Assembly (NCBI GenBank): GCA_030523425.1 | Contig: JAUNIP010000002.1 | Coordinates: 33,602-97,601, forward strand | Length of the DNA: 64,000 bases | Source: Coriobacteriia bacterium | Lineage (GTDB): Bacteria; Actinomycetota; Coriobacteriia; Coriobacteriales; Eggerthellaceae | Reading direction: 5' to 3' | Shown: piece after piece, positions 32,531-41,622 of the stretch | Position numbering within the stretch: the first letter of the stretch is position 1 | Layout: each line of letters opens with the position of its first letter | Made by a program: the position numbers and the translations under genes | Notes under the pieces: generated by a model | What the model was told of the DNA's origin: nothing | The model's input: only the letters and a program-made list of their open reading frames with translations | Databases searched by the model: none

Positions 32531-35434
32531 ATGCAGAATTTGCAGACATATTCTTCTATTGAGGCTGCCACGCAGGCGGCTTGCGGGCGCGCTGCGGAAT
32601 TGCGCGACCAGCTGGGGCGCAGCGTGTTGTTGGTGCCCACGTACGCGGAAACGGTGCGGGTGAAGAAGCACCTGGCTGCACAGGGGATTGGCTTTGGCGT
32701 GGCGGTGGTTACGCCTGCCGCTTGGATTGCCGATGCTTGGGAGCTGTTTGGTGATGCGCGTGCTTTGGTGTGTCCGGTTGACCGGCTTCTGTTGGCGCGC
32801 AAGGCGCTGAAGCATCACTTGGACCAGTGCGAACGTGCGCAAAAGGAATGCGGGTTGTTGGACACGCCGGGCACGGTGCGCCTGGTGGCAGACGTGGCGA
32901 AAGCCGCGCTTCCTGTGGCGCTGGCTTACGAACCCGCGCCAGGCGCCGCCCCGCTTAACAAAAATGCGCAGGCCGTGCTGCAGGTGTTGTATGGCTACAA
33001 CCAACTGCTGGAAGAATACGGCTTGACGGAAGAAAGCAGCGCGTGCGCCTTGCTTGCGCAAGCGGGTGCAGTGTGCGAAACCGGCGTTGTGGCTTTGGAC
33101 TGCCAGACCACGTGTGTGCAAGACCAGCTGTTGGCCACGGCAAACGCGGAATACTTCCAGGTTGATGCCGAAGCCGAGCGACATGCGGACGCCGCGGGTG
33201 GCGAAGGCGCATCTGAGTTGGACGCTTTGCGCGCGGCGCTGTACCACCCCAACTTCACAAATCCCGTGCAACCTGCTGGTCAGGTGCGCTTCGCCTTCCC
33301 GGCGGGTGCTTATGCCGCCCCGCGCCTGATGGTGGGCGAACTTGTCGCCATGGCGCAGCGGCTGGCGCAGTCGGATACTGCGCCCCACCTTGCGCTTACT
33401 GCGCACAACCCGGTTGCCGCCTTCGATAAGCTGGCGTCGGGGCTGCTGGCCTGCGGCATCAGCGTTTCGGTGGATGCCATAAGCACCTTCGACGAAACTG
33501 ATTTCGGCCGCGCGTGGATGGCGTTGCTGGCGTTCGCGAACAACTTGGACACTAAGGATTGGGACAATCCGGGCAGCGGACACACGTGGTCGTCTTTTGC
33601 CACCGATTTCGACCTGAGCCCGTTCAGCTTTATGGGCGTTCGCAGCGCGCAGAAGCTGGACGCGCGCGGGCGCGGGTGGCGCGGGCAAACCGTCAACGAT
33701 GCCCTTTCCGACATGACTGGCTTTGCGGAAGATGATCACCGCGCTTTCCTTTCTGCGGTGGCGGAAGGCGAACTGTTGGAGGCCTTGCAGCTGATTTACG
33801 GCTGGGTGGCGGCACAAACGCGCTGGCCAGAAGCGTATAAGCTGCAGCAGCTTTCGGCCATCCAGAAGGCGTGTGGCATGCATGCGCGCGCCAATCAGCT
33901 GGGTTTGGGCGCCGAAGATGCCCTGCGCGTGCTGCAGTATGTGGTGGTCCCCGTGAAGAAGTGCCTGGAAGCGGAAAACCATCAGGCGCAGGTGAGCATC
34001 GCGCGCTTGCAAAACATTGGCCGCAAGCAGGCCGAATCTTTCGACGGTGTGGTGCTGTGTGATTTAACGGCGGCTGCGTACCCCTTGAAGGACGACATGC
34101 GCGCGGTGGACTTGCTGCTGGAAAGCCTGGGCGCGTACAAGCCGCGTGATCGTATGCGCGAACTGCGGCGTTCGTTCGCGCAGGCACTGGCGGCGGCGCG
34201 CGGCGAAGTGCTGCTGGAGCGCTGCCTGCACGACGAAACCACCGAAGAGGAGCGCCCGGCCGCGCTGCTGGAAGAACTGGTGGACTGCTATCGTGCGGAC
34301 CCGCAAAACCCCAAGGAGGTTCACGAAGAATACCAGGTGCCGCCTGCGTGTGTGCCCTTCGTAGCAACGTTGGGCGAAGAAGAGGTGGCTGCCAACCTGG
34401 CGTTTGACGGCGGGTCGGGTGCGGCACCCGGGCAGGGCGCGCTGGTGACGCTGCGTCCCGCGGAACATCTGCGCGCGGAAGACGTGCCGCGCGTGGTGGT
34501 CCCCCGCTTGGTGCAACGCACAGATGGCAGCACGGTTTCCCTTTCGGGCTTTTCGCCTTCGGGCATCGAAAAATATTTGGACTGCCCGTACAAGTGGTTC
34601 GCGCAGAATCGCTTGGGCACCTGCGGCGTGGACGCGGATTTCGGGCCGCTGGCTTTCGGGAACTTCGCGCATTCGGTGCTGGAAAACCTGCACTTGCGGC
34701 TGCACGCTGCTGGCCTTCGTCGCGTGACGCCCGAAAACGTGCCCGATGCGTTGAGGGTTTTGGGCGAAGAGTTTGAACGCCTGCGGCTGTTGGAGCAAAC
34801 GCGCATTGCAGGCGACGCCCTTATCCCGCTGTCCCACAGCGACAACCTGGAAATTCAGCGTCTGAAACGCCAGCTGGAAGATTTTGTTGCCTGGGAGGCT
34901 AACCTGCTTTCGGCGTTTGAGCCTTTCGGCGCGGAACTGGCCTTCGGTGATGAAAACCCGTTCGAGTATGCCGGCGTGTTGCTGAAAGGGCGCGTGGACC
35001 GCGTGGACATCGATCCCTTCGGCCACGCTGCGGTCATTGATTACAAGGGCGGCGTGGGCAAGGAATACGCCTTCTTCGTGAAGGACGCCGAAGGTTGGCA
35101 GTTGCCGCGTAAGGTGCAGACGGCCATATATGCCCAGGTCATTCGCCGCAAGTTGGGGCTGGTTCCCGTGGCGGCGATATACGTTGCCTATAAAAAGCCA
35201 GGCCAGATTGCTGGTTTGTACGACAGAGAGCAGCTGCATCCTGAAACCGACCTGTGCGGCATTGATGCGGCGGCTTGCGGGTCGGCGGAATTTCTGGATG
35301 AACTGGACCGCTGCGAAGAAGCGGTGGCGCTGCAATTGGAGCGTGCGCGCCGGGGCGACATTGCCCCGTGCCCGGCGGACAAGGATTCGTGCAGGTGGTG
35401 CCCCGTGCTTACGTGCGCAGGAAGGATGGCGTAA
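32531..35434 (+). CDS. addB: AddB-like helicase/nuclease subunit (PD-(D/E)XK nuclease)
   Basis: 967 aa. The C-terminal nuclease is clear: PSGIEKYLDCPYKWFAQ (about residue 685), VIDYKGG, and closing CRWCPVLTC, so four cysteines are available for the AddB [4Fe-4S] cluster. The N-terminal part is a degenerate helicase-like region without a good Walker A, though its start (VLLVPTYAETVRVK) is AddB-like. With AddA it would resect double-strand DNA ends for recombination. The ATG at 32531 is preceded by AATAGGGGC; a longer frame upstream crosses the hairpin. The next gene starts one base after its stop. Confidence 0.85.
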   Translation: MQNLQTYSSIEAATQAACGRAAELRDQLGRSVLLVPTYAETVRVKKHLAAQGIGFGVAVVTPAAWIADAWELFGDARALVCPVDRLLLARKALKHHLDQCERAQKECGLLDTPGTVRLVADVAKAALPVALAYEPAPGAAPLNKNAQAVLQVLYGYNQLLEEYGLTEESSACALLAQAGAVCETGVVALDCQTTCVQDQLLATANAEYFQVDAEAERHADAAGGEGASELDALRAALYHPNFTNPVQPAGQVRFAFPAGAYAAPRLMVGELVAMAQRLAQSDTAPHLALTAHNPVAAFDKLASGLLACGISVSVDAISTFDETDFGRAWMALLAFANNLDTKDWDNPGSGHTWSSFATDFDLSPFSFMGVRSAQKLDARGRGWRGQTVNDALSDMTGFAEDDHRAFLSAVAEGELLEALQLIYGWVAAQTRWPEAYKLQQLSAIQKACGMHARANQLGLGAEDALRVLQYVVVPVKKCLEAENHQAQVSIARLQNIGRKQAESFDGVVLCDLTAAAYPLKDDMRAVDLLLESLGAYKPRDRMRELRRSFAQALAAARGEVLLERCLHDETTEEERPAALLEELVDCYRADPQNPKEVHEEYQVPPACVPFVATLGEEEVAANLAFDGGSGAAPGQGALVTLRPAEHLRAEDVPRVVVPRLVQRTDGSTVSLSGFSPSGIEKYLDCPYKWFAQNRLGTCGVDADFGPLAFGNFAHSVLENLHLRLHAAGLRRVTPENVPDALRVLGEEFERLRLLEQTRIAGDALIPLSHSDNLEIQRLKRQLEDFVAWEANLLSAFEPFGAELAFGDENPFEYAGVLLKGRVDRVDIDPFGHAAVIDYKGGVGKEYAFFVKDAEGWQLPRKVQTAIYAQVIRRKLGLVPVAAIYVAYKKPGQIAGLYDREQLHPETDLCGIDAAACGSAEFLDELDRCEEAVALQLERARRGDIAPCPADKDSCRWCPVLTCAGRMA

Positions 35435-38400
35435 ATGGCGGTCTCCTTCACTCCTCAGCAGGAAACATGCGTAAATACCTTGGTAGGGCCCGTGGACATT
35501 TCCGCCGGCGCGGGGTCGGGCAAAACATTCACGCTTACGCAGCGCATCGCGCACGCCTTGGAGGACCCCACCAGCGGCGTTGACAGTGTGGACCAGGTGC
35601 TGGCCATCACGTTCACGGAAAAGGCCGCGGCGGAACTGAAGGGCCGCGTGCGTTCCACGTTGCGCGCGAAGGGCTTGTTTGACGAAGCTCTGAAGGTGGA
35701 CGGCGCGTGGATTTCCACCATCCACGGCATGTGCGCGCGCATTCTGCGGGCGCAGGCATTGGACTTAGGAATTGACCCTGCCTTCAAGGTGATTGACGGT
35801 GCCGACGACGCGCAGCTGTTTGCCGAAGCGTTGGATGCGGCGCTGCTGGAAGGCGGCGAAGATGGTCGATACGCGCAGCTGACCAGCGAATATCCCATTG
35901 CTTCGCGGGAACGCGGTGCCAGCGTTACAGGGCTGGTTCAGCAGGTGTTGGACGCTTCGCTGGGTATGGCGGAAGGCCCGCAAGGGCTGCGCCGGGCGGC
36001 AGGCCCGGGCGGTGCCGGGGCGGGCGGCGCCTGTTCGCCGGTGAAGCTGGCAAGCCAGTTGCAGCAGGCATACGAAGACGTGCGCGCCGCGTTGGAAGCT
36101 ACCAAGCCGGGCACCCAGCGTGACGAAGCCCTAGAGCACATCCAGCAAGCCTGCGAAGCCTTGGACGCGTTCCAGCAGCAAGAAGACCAATCCTTCGCCG
36201 CGCTGTTAGGCGCGCTGGATTCCTGCAAGCTTGTTCGCAAATTTGCCGCCAAAGACCTGAAGCCTGTGTGCGAAGACTATCTGGCCGTGCATTACCAGGT
36301 CATTCGCACGGCGGTGGCGGGATGCAGCGGCGTGTTGTTGGAGCAACTGCTGACCTTGGCTGCCAGCACACAGGCCCACTATAATCAGCGCAAACGCGAA
36401 GAGGCAGCGCTTACCAACAACGACTTGCTTGTGCAGGCATCCCGCGCGTTGAGCGTGCCGCGCATTGCAGAAGCGTACGTGAACAAGTTTCGCCTGGTCA
36501 TGGTGGATGAATTCCAAGATACTGACCAGCTGCAGCTGGGCATGGTGGAAAAGCTGGCGGGCCCCGGCATGCGCTATTTGTGCACGGTAGGCGACGCGCA
36601 GCAAAGCATTTACGGTTTCCGCGGGGCCGACATTGCGGTGTATAGACGCTACCAGCAGCGCCTTGACCAGCTGGATGTGGTGCAGGCGGGCGGTGTGCCC
36701 TGCAAATTGCAGCTGAATACCAACTTCCGCAGCCACCAAGATGTGCTGGCCTTCGTGCGCACCGTGTGCCAGCAGCCCCAGGTGTTCGGGAGCAGCTTCC
36801 TAGACCTGGACGCCAACTATGACGGTGCGAAATACCAGGCAACCCAGCCGCGCATCCAGCTGTTCGCCAGTGTTGCGTGCGCAGGTAAGGGGGCGGGTTC
36901 GTCTGTTAATGACGCTCGTGCGGTGCAGGCCGCCCAGATTGCGGACTACTTTGCAAGCATGGCGCGCGAAGGCCATTCGCTGGCGGACATGGTGCTGCTG
37001 CTGGGTGCCAGCACCCATTCGGAAGAATATGCCCAGGCCATCCGCGAAAAAGTGGGGCCTTGCGTGGTTACCGGCGGGTCGCTGTTCGCAACTGCGCCGG
37101 AAGTGGCGGTGGCGGGCGCGCTGCTTAGGGCCATAGCCAACCCGCTAGACACCGAAAGCCTGTTCCAGGCGCTTTCCAGCGAAGCCTTCGCGTTAGATGC
37201 CGGTGATTTCTTGAACTTGGCAACGGGAGAGCGCGACGGCGCAGTGGCGCGTCGAAAGCTAGACGTGGGCTTGGCCGTGCTGGGAAAGTGCATTGTGGCT
37301 GGCGACCAGCCTGCTTGTTCCCCTGCGCTTGCGCATGCCGTGACGGTTATGGCGAAGACGCAGCAAGCGTTGCGCGTGCTTCCGCCGCACGCGGTGCTGA
37401 TGGACGCCCTGAAAGATTCCGGGTGGTTGCAGCGCTTGGAAGCCGCAGGTGCCGAAGGGCTTTCCCGGGTGGGCAACCTGCTGAAAGCTGTGCGCCTGGT
37501 GGAAAGCCTGGAAGAAGCGGGTACGGTGGGCTTTGCCACGGTGGTCAGTCGCTTTGGCGAAACCTTGGCGCGTTTGAAGGAAGCACCGGGCGCCTTGAAT
37601 GCAGGCGGTCAGCAGGCGGTGCGCATAATGACCATCCATGCGTCGAAGGGCCTGGAATTCCCCATAGTGGCGCTGGCGGATTTCGATTCCGCGCCGCGGA
37701 CCAGCAGTTTTGTGATGCACAAGGTAGAAGGCGTGCCCTTTGTAAGCTTGCTGGCTTCGCCAGGGGAGCTTGCCGGCCAGCTTCAAGTGAATCGCGCGAT
37801 GGGGGATTGCCAGCCTCTGGATGATCCCACGGTGGGCGCCTTGGAGTGCGCACCGGCCGATGTTGTGCATGTCACGCTGCAGCAGATGGCGAAAACTGCC
37901 GAGCAGGAAGAACGGCAGCGGCTGTTCTACGTGGCAGCCACGCGCGCCAAGGAAGCGTTGGGCGTCTTCTTCGCGTTCAAGCAAAACAAGAATGGCATTT
38001 CCGCAGGCGAAGGCTTGGCGGATGATGTGCAGCAGGCGCTTTTCGCGGGGGATGGCTTCCCGCTGGATTCGTGCGAAGTTGACTTTGGCGGCACGCAGCC
38101 GGCGGCCTACACCGTGGCGTTTACCGGCGCAGATGCGGGCGATGCCGACCAGAATCCCGCGGCTGTCAGCGAAGGTGCCCAACCCGAACAAGTAAGCTTG
38201 CCTTGCGTGCAACCCTTCGCGCAGCTGCCGGTTACCGCTCCAGCCCCCGATCCAACCGGCCTGTTTTCCTATTCATCCTTGGCCCACGCCGCCGAAGGCG
38301 TTGCCAACAATGTCATTCCGAGCACAGCCGCCGAAGGCGGCGAAGTCGAGGAATCTACCCCGGGACCAACACGCCCGCAACCAGCTGCCACCCTGTCTGT

Positions 38401-39001
38401 GTCCCTGGCGGCCTACGACGCCGTGGACGAACCCGACATCCTGGAAGGTCCCCCCGACCGCACTAACGCTTTCGATGCCGACAAAGCCACCGATTTCGGC
38501 AGCGCCTTGCACCGCCTGGCGCAAATAGCCGCCCTGCAGGGGCCTGAAACCGCGCGCGAAAAGCTGCCTGACCTGCGGTCTGTCTACGGCGTGCGCGATG
38601 GTGCGCGCCTGCAGCAGGCCCTGGAATGCTGGCTGGACTCCGACGAATGCGCCTACGCGTTTTCCTTCCAGCGCCACCAGCCCGAAGTGCCTTTCAGCAT
38701 CCAAGCTGCCAACGGCGTGCTAGAAGGCGAAATAGACCTGTTGTGCACCACCCCCGGTCAAACCAACGCCTTGGTCATAGACTATAAAACCGGCGGCCGG
38801 CCGGAAGAAACGCAAGAAATGCTGGAAGCCAAGCACGGCCTGCAAGCCCGCTGCTACGCCTACGCTGTGCTGAACCAAGGCTACGAACAGGTAGAACTAA
38901 TCTTTTTCCGCGTAGAGCAAAACAACACCGTAACCTTCCGCTTCACCAAAGAAGACCTCCCAACCCTTTACCAAGCCATCCGCTCCGCGGCGCCTGCCTA
39001 A
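35435..39001 (+). CDS. addA: AddA-like UvrD/Rep helicase-nuclease
   Basis: 1188 aa. The helicase motif I is AGAGSGKTFTLTQR at residues 23-36. Motif Ia is LAITFTEKAAAEL, motif II MVDEFQDTDQLQ, motif III VGDAQQSIYGFRGAD, motif V IMTIHASKGLEFPIV and motif VI RLFYVAATRAKEAL. The C-terminal RecB-type nuclease has VIDYKTGG near residue 1114 and a preceding Glu/Asp region (VLEGEIDLL). It works with AddB. Between helicase and nuclease (about residues 900-990) lies a low-complexity insert that includes an intergenic-repeat-like sequence. Confidence 0.92.
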   Translation: MAVSFTPQQETCVNTLVGPVDISAGAGSGKTFTLTQRIAHALEDPTSGVDSVDQVLAITFTEKAAAELKGRVRSTLRAKGLFDEALKVDGAWISTIHGMCARILRAQALDLGIDPAFKVIDGADDAQLFAEALDAALLEGGEDGRYAQLTSEYPIASRERGASVTGLVQQVLDASLGMAEGPQGLRRAAGPGGAGAGGACSPVKLASQLQQAYEDVRAALEATKPGTQRDEALEHIQQACEALDAFQQQEDQSFAALLGALDSCKLVRKFAAKDLKPVCEDYLAVHYQVIRTAVAGCSGVLLEQLLTLAASTQAHYNQRKREEAALTNNDLLVQASRALSVPRIAEAYVNKFRLVMVDEFQDTDQLQLGMVEKLAGPGMRYLCTVGDAQQSIYGFRGADIAVYRRYQQRLDQLDVVQAGGVPCKLQLNTNFRSHQDVLAFVRTVCQQPQVFGSSFLDLDANYDGAKYQATQPRIQLFASVACAGKGAGSSVNDARAVQAAQIADYFASMAREGHSLADMVLLLGASTHSEEYAQAIREKVGPCVVTGGSLFATAPEVAVAGALLRAIANPLDTESLFQALSSEAFALDAGDFLNLATGERDGAVARRKLDVGLAVLGKCIVAGDQPACSPALAHAVTVMAKTQQALRVLPPHAVLMDALKDSGWLQRLEAAGAEGLSRVGNLLKAVRLVESLEEAGTVGFATVVSRFGETLARLKEAPGALNAGGQQAVRIMTIHASKGLEFPIVALADFDSAPRTSSFVMHKVEGVPFVSLLASPGELAGQLQVNRAMGDCQPLDDPTVGALECAPADVVHVTLQQMAKTAEQEERQRLFYVAATRAKEALGVFFAFKQNKNGISAGEGLADDVQQALFAGDGFPLDSCEVDFGGTQPAAYTVAFTGADAGDADQNPAAVSEGAQPEQVSLPCVQPFAQLPVTAPAPDPTGLFSYSSLAHAAEGVANNVIPSTAAEGGEVEESTPGPTRPQPAATLSVSLAAYDAVDEPDILEGPPDRTNAFDADKATDFGSALHRLAQIAALQGPETAREKLPDLRSVYGVRDGARLQQALECWLDSDECAYAFSFQRHQPEVPFSIQAANGVLEGEIDLLCTTPGQTNALVIDYKTGGRPEETQEMLEAKHGLQARCYAYAVLNQGYEQVELIFFRVEQNNTVTFRFTKEDLPTLYQAIRSAAPA
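38311..38356 (+). repeat. Intergenic-repeat-like sequence inside addA
   Basis: The stretch begins TGTCATTCCGAGC and ends GAAGTCGAGGAATCT, with a GCCGCC/GGCGGC dyad in the middle. It resembles short dispersed intergenic repeats of the form TGTCATTCCGAGC...GAGGAATCT seen in many bacterial genomes (from memory, not checked). Here it is in frame in the addA linker, encoding VIPSTAAEGGEVEES. The GCCGCCGAAGGCG block occurs twice nearby (38287 and 38328). Confidence 0.5.
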
Positions 39002-40020
39002 TCCGTCAGGCTGATCACTTCGTACAGGTATTGGCTGGTTGAGGCTTGCTTTTCGGGGGTTAGGTCGTGCTCCCAGATGGTGACCACCGTCCAGCCGGCG
39101 GCTTCCAATGCCGCAACGTGTTCTTGGTCGCGCTCTACGTTGCGCTTGAACTTCGGTTCCCAGTAGTCCACGTTGCTGGAAGGCAGCGGCAGGTTGCACA
39201 CGGGGCAGCGATGCCAGAAGCACCCGTTCACGAAGATGGCCAGCTTGCGGCCGGGGTAGGCAATGTCGGGCCGCCCGGGAGCCGCCTTCCACTGCAGGCG
39301 ATACCCCGGATACCCCATATCCCGCAGCATCTTGCGCACCAGCAGTTCGGGTTTGGTGTTTGCGCCAATGTTGCCTTGCATGCTCTTGCGCGTAGTGCGG
39401 CTGACCACGGGCTTTTCGGCCATCTTGCGCAGCTGCGCGTTCGCGCGTTCAAGCACAGCCTCAACAGCCGCGGGTTCTAGCTGGGGAAACGGCACAGGGT
39501 CGGCAGGCATTTCGGCGCCTTGGGGGTTCAGTTGCTTGCAATACCAAGCCACGTCGCGCCACTTGCCAGCCTTCCACCCGCCTTTCTTGTGTACCCACAC
39601 TTGTTTGAAGCCCAGCTTTTCGTGCAAGCGTCGGCTGGCCACATTGGGAAGCACCAACCGCCCGTATGCCTTGCAGATACCTTCCAATTTCAGCAGGTCA
39701 AGCAGGGCCTGGTACAGCACGCTGCCCAATCCTTTGCGCCCCGCGCCTGCCGCCAAGTAAATGGAAAGCTCCGCGTTCCACCGGTAACTGTCCCGTTCAA
39801 ACAGCGGATGCGCGTATGCATACCCCACAACCCGTTCGCCTTGGCAAGCCACCAAGTACGGGTGATGTTCCAGCGCGCGCACCACCCGCTCGCGAAATTC
39901 TTCAACCGAAGGCGTCTCTTCTTCAAAGGTAACCGCTGTGGGCACGTAAGGCGCATACACCCCCAGCAGCGCTTCCGCGTCTGCAGGTGTGGCAATGCGA
40001 AGTGTAAGAGCACAAGTCAT
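38998..40020 (-). CDS. GNAT acetyltransferase fused to Vsr-type mismatch endonuclease
   Basis: About 340 aa with two domains. Residues 1-172 are a GNAT domain of phosphinothricin-acetyltransferase type (LRIATPADAEALLGVYAPY, GAGRKGLGSVLYQALLD, NVASRRLHEKLGF). Residues about 206-330 are a Vsr endonuclease domain: APGRPDIAYPGRKLAIFVN carries the catalytic Asp, GCFWHRCPVC supplies His and Cys metal ligands, and NVERDQEH has the second Asp. The usual Thr-His of Vsr is Val-Asn here. No cytosine methyltransferase is nearby. Its 3' end overlaps addA by four bases. Starts at 40041 or 40065 are possible. Confidence 0.85.
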   Translation of the reverse strand: MTCALTLRIATPADAEALLGVYAPYVPTAVTFEEETPSVEEFRERVVRALEHHPYLVACQGERVVGYAYAHPLFERDSYRWNAELSIYLAAGAGRKGLGSVLYQALLDLLKLEGICKAYGRLVLPNVASRRLHEKLGFKQVWVHKKGGWKAGKWRDVAWYCKQLNPQGAEMPADPVPFPQLEPAAVEAVLERANAQLRKMAEKPVVSRTTRKSMQGNIGANTKPELLVRKMLRDMGYPGYRLQWKAAPGRPDIAYPGRKLAIFVNGCFWHRCPVCNLPLPSSNVDYWEPKFKRNVERDQEHVAALEAAGWTVVTIWEHDLTPEKQASTSQYLYEVISLTD

Positions 40021-40120
40021 GCGCCCATTGTGCCACAACATGCGCCTGCCTAAACTAGGGAGCAAAGAAGAATGGACGCAACAAGAATGCTGTCCGTCCC
40101 AAAATGTGCCCGCAAAGGCT

Positions 40121-40148
40121 TTGTCTTCCCCGCCGGCTGCGGTATAAT
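40121..40148 (+). promoter_or_regulatory. Promoter of the pheST T-box operon
   Basis: TTGTCT (40121-40126), a 16-base spacer and a perfect TATAAT (40143-40148) form a good sigma-70-type promoter. The expected start near 40155 lies just before the T-box leader. Confidence 0.8.
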
Positions 40149-40162
40149 TCCAAGTTACATGC

Positions 40163-40470
40163 GCTAACGAAGATTGCGGTTCACCGCGCGCCGTTTCCAG
40201 AGAGGGGCCCTTGGCTGGAAGGCCCCAACGGCAGGTGAACGCGCGTTTCCCTTCTCAGCAGCGCGGTTGAAAGCGAATGGGCGCCTGTGGGGCCCAAGGC
40301 GTTACTAGGCCGTGCCGGGTGCCTCCGTAATCAGGCGAAACGAAGTGGGCGCACGGGCAGACACCCGGCGTCAACCAAGGTGGTACCGCGAGAGCCTTTT
40401 CTCGTCCTTGGAGGAAACCCTGCCGCGTGCGGGGCGTCCAAGGAAGGGAAAAGGCTCTTTTTGTGAGCAG
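40163..40470 (+). promoter_or_regulatory. T-box leader of pheST
   Basis: The core T-box sequence AAGGTGGTACCGCG is at 40377-40390, followed by a terminator hairpin (40392-40463: GAGCCTTTTC pairs with GAAAAGGCTC, then TTTTT). In the uncharged state the T-box pairs with the tRNA acceptor and prevents that hairpin. Stem I lies between about 40165 and 40300, with an AGAGAGGGG run. A TTC triplet (phenylalanine codon) near 40251-40253 is a plausible specifier; this assignment is inferred. Leaders of this kind raise pheST transcription when tRNA-Phe is uncharged. Confidence 0.92.
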
Positions 40471-40524
40471 AAGCCGCCCTGCCGCACGCGCGGTCTGGCG
40501 GCGCAGAAACGACAGAGGTGAGAC

Positions 40525-41607
40525 ATGGCAATTGTGGATGAGGTGCTAGCGCTGCGCGAACAGACGCTGGCTGCCATCGAAGCGGCCCAAAACTCCCAGG
40601 CGCTAGAACAAGTGCGCGTGGGCGTGCTGGGCAAGGCAGGCACGCTGACGGCGTACCTGCGCAGCATGGGCCAAGTGGCCAAGGAAGAACGCGCGGCGGT
40701 AGGCAAAACCGTGAACGAAGTGCGCAGCGCGGTGGAAGCGGCGTTGGCCGAAAGCAAGGCGCGCCTGGCCGCGGCGGAACTGGAAGCTTCCATCAACGCG
40801 GCGGCGGTAGACATCACGCAGCCCGGCCGCGCCCAGCAAATGGGCACGCGCCACTTAATCAACGCCATCAGCGACGAAATTTCCGAAATATTTTTGGGCC
40901 TGGGCTACACCGTGAAAACCGGCCCCGAAGTGGAAACCGACTGGTACAACTTCACGGCCTTGAATGCCCCGGCCGACCACCCCAGCCGGTCTATGCAAGA
41001 CACGTTCTACGTGCGCGACCTTTCCGGCGATGAAGCGGCCGTGCGCGGCGAAAGCGACGTGCTGCTGCGCACCCAAACGTCTGGCGTGCAGGTGCACGTG
41101 ATGGAAGACGAACCGCTGCCCATCTATATGATTGCGCCGGGCAAGGTGTACCGGCGCGACGTGGCCGACCCCAGCCACCTGCCCCAGTTCCACCAGTGCG
41201 AAGGCCTGGTGGTGGACAAAAACATCACGTTCGGCGACCTGAAAGGCACGCTGGAATACTTCTGCAAGGCCATGTTCGGCGAAGAGCGCAAGACGCGCTT
41301 CCGCGCGCACTTCTTCCCGTTCACAGAGCCTTCCGCCGAAGCGGACGTAAGCTGCGGCGTGTGCGGCGGCACCGGCCACACCCACACGGGCGAACGCTGC
41401 CGCATGTGCAAGGGCACCGGCTGGCTGGAAATTCTGGGCTGCGGCATGGTAGACCCCAACGTGTTGGAAATGTGCGGCATTGATCCCGAAGAATATTCCG
41501 GTTTCGCCTTCGGCGTGGGTATCGAACGCGTGGCCTGCCTGAAATACAACGTCCCCGACCTGCGCATGCTGCTGGAAGGCGACATGCGCTTCTTGCGTCA
41601 GTTCTAA
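40525..41607 (+). CDS. pheS: Phenylalanyl-tRNA synthetase alpha subunit
   Basis: 360 aa catalytic subunit of the alpha2-beta2 enzyme. The N-terminal coiled coil (residues about 1-85) is followed by the class II core: motif 2 region VYRRDVADPSHLPQFHQCEG and motif 3 GFAFGVGIERVACLKY. PADHPSRSMQDTFYV is also diagnostic. A CGVCGGTGHTHTGERCRMC insert before motif 3 forms a zinc-ribbon-like loop that many PheS lack. ATG 40525 follows AGAGGTGAG. Confidence 0.96.
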   Translation: MAIVDEVLALREQTLAAIEAAQNSQALEQVRVGVLGKAGTLTAYLRSMGQVAKEERAAVGKTVNEVRSAVEAALAESKARLAAAELEASINAAAVDITQPGRAQQMGTRHLINAISDEISEIFLGLGYTVKTGPEVETDWYNFTALNAPADHPSRSMQDTFYVRDLSGDEAAVRGESDVLLRTQTSGVQVHVMEDEPLPIYMIAPGKVYRRDVADPSHLPQFHQCEGLVVDKNITFGDLKGTLEYFCKAMFGEERKTRFRAHFFPFTEPSAEADVSCGVCGGTGHTHTGERCRMCKGTGWLEILGCGMVDPNVLEMCGIDPEEYSGFAFGVGIERVACLKYNVPDLRMLLEGDMRFLRQF

Positions 41608-41622
41608 GGAAGGGGATTCATC

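Noticed and set aside
40066..40524. Short open frames in the pheST leader
   Set aside because: They lie in the T-box structure and lack ribosome sites or similarity.
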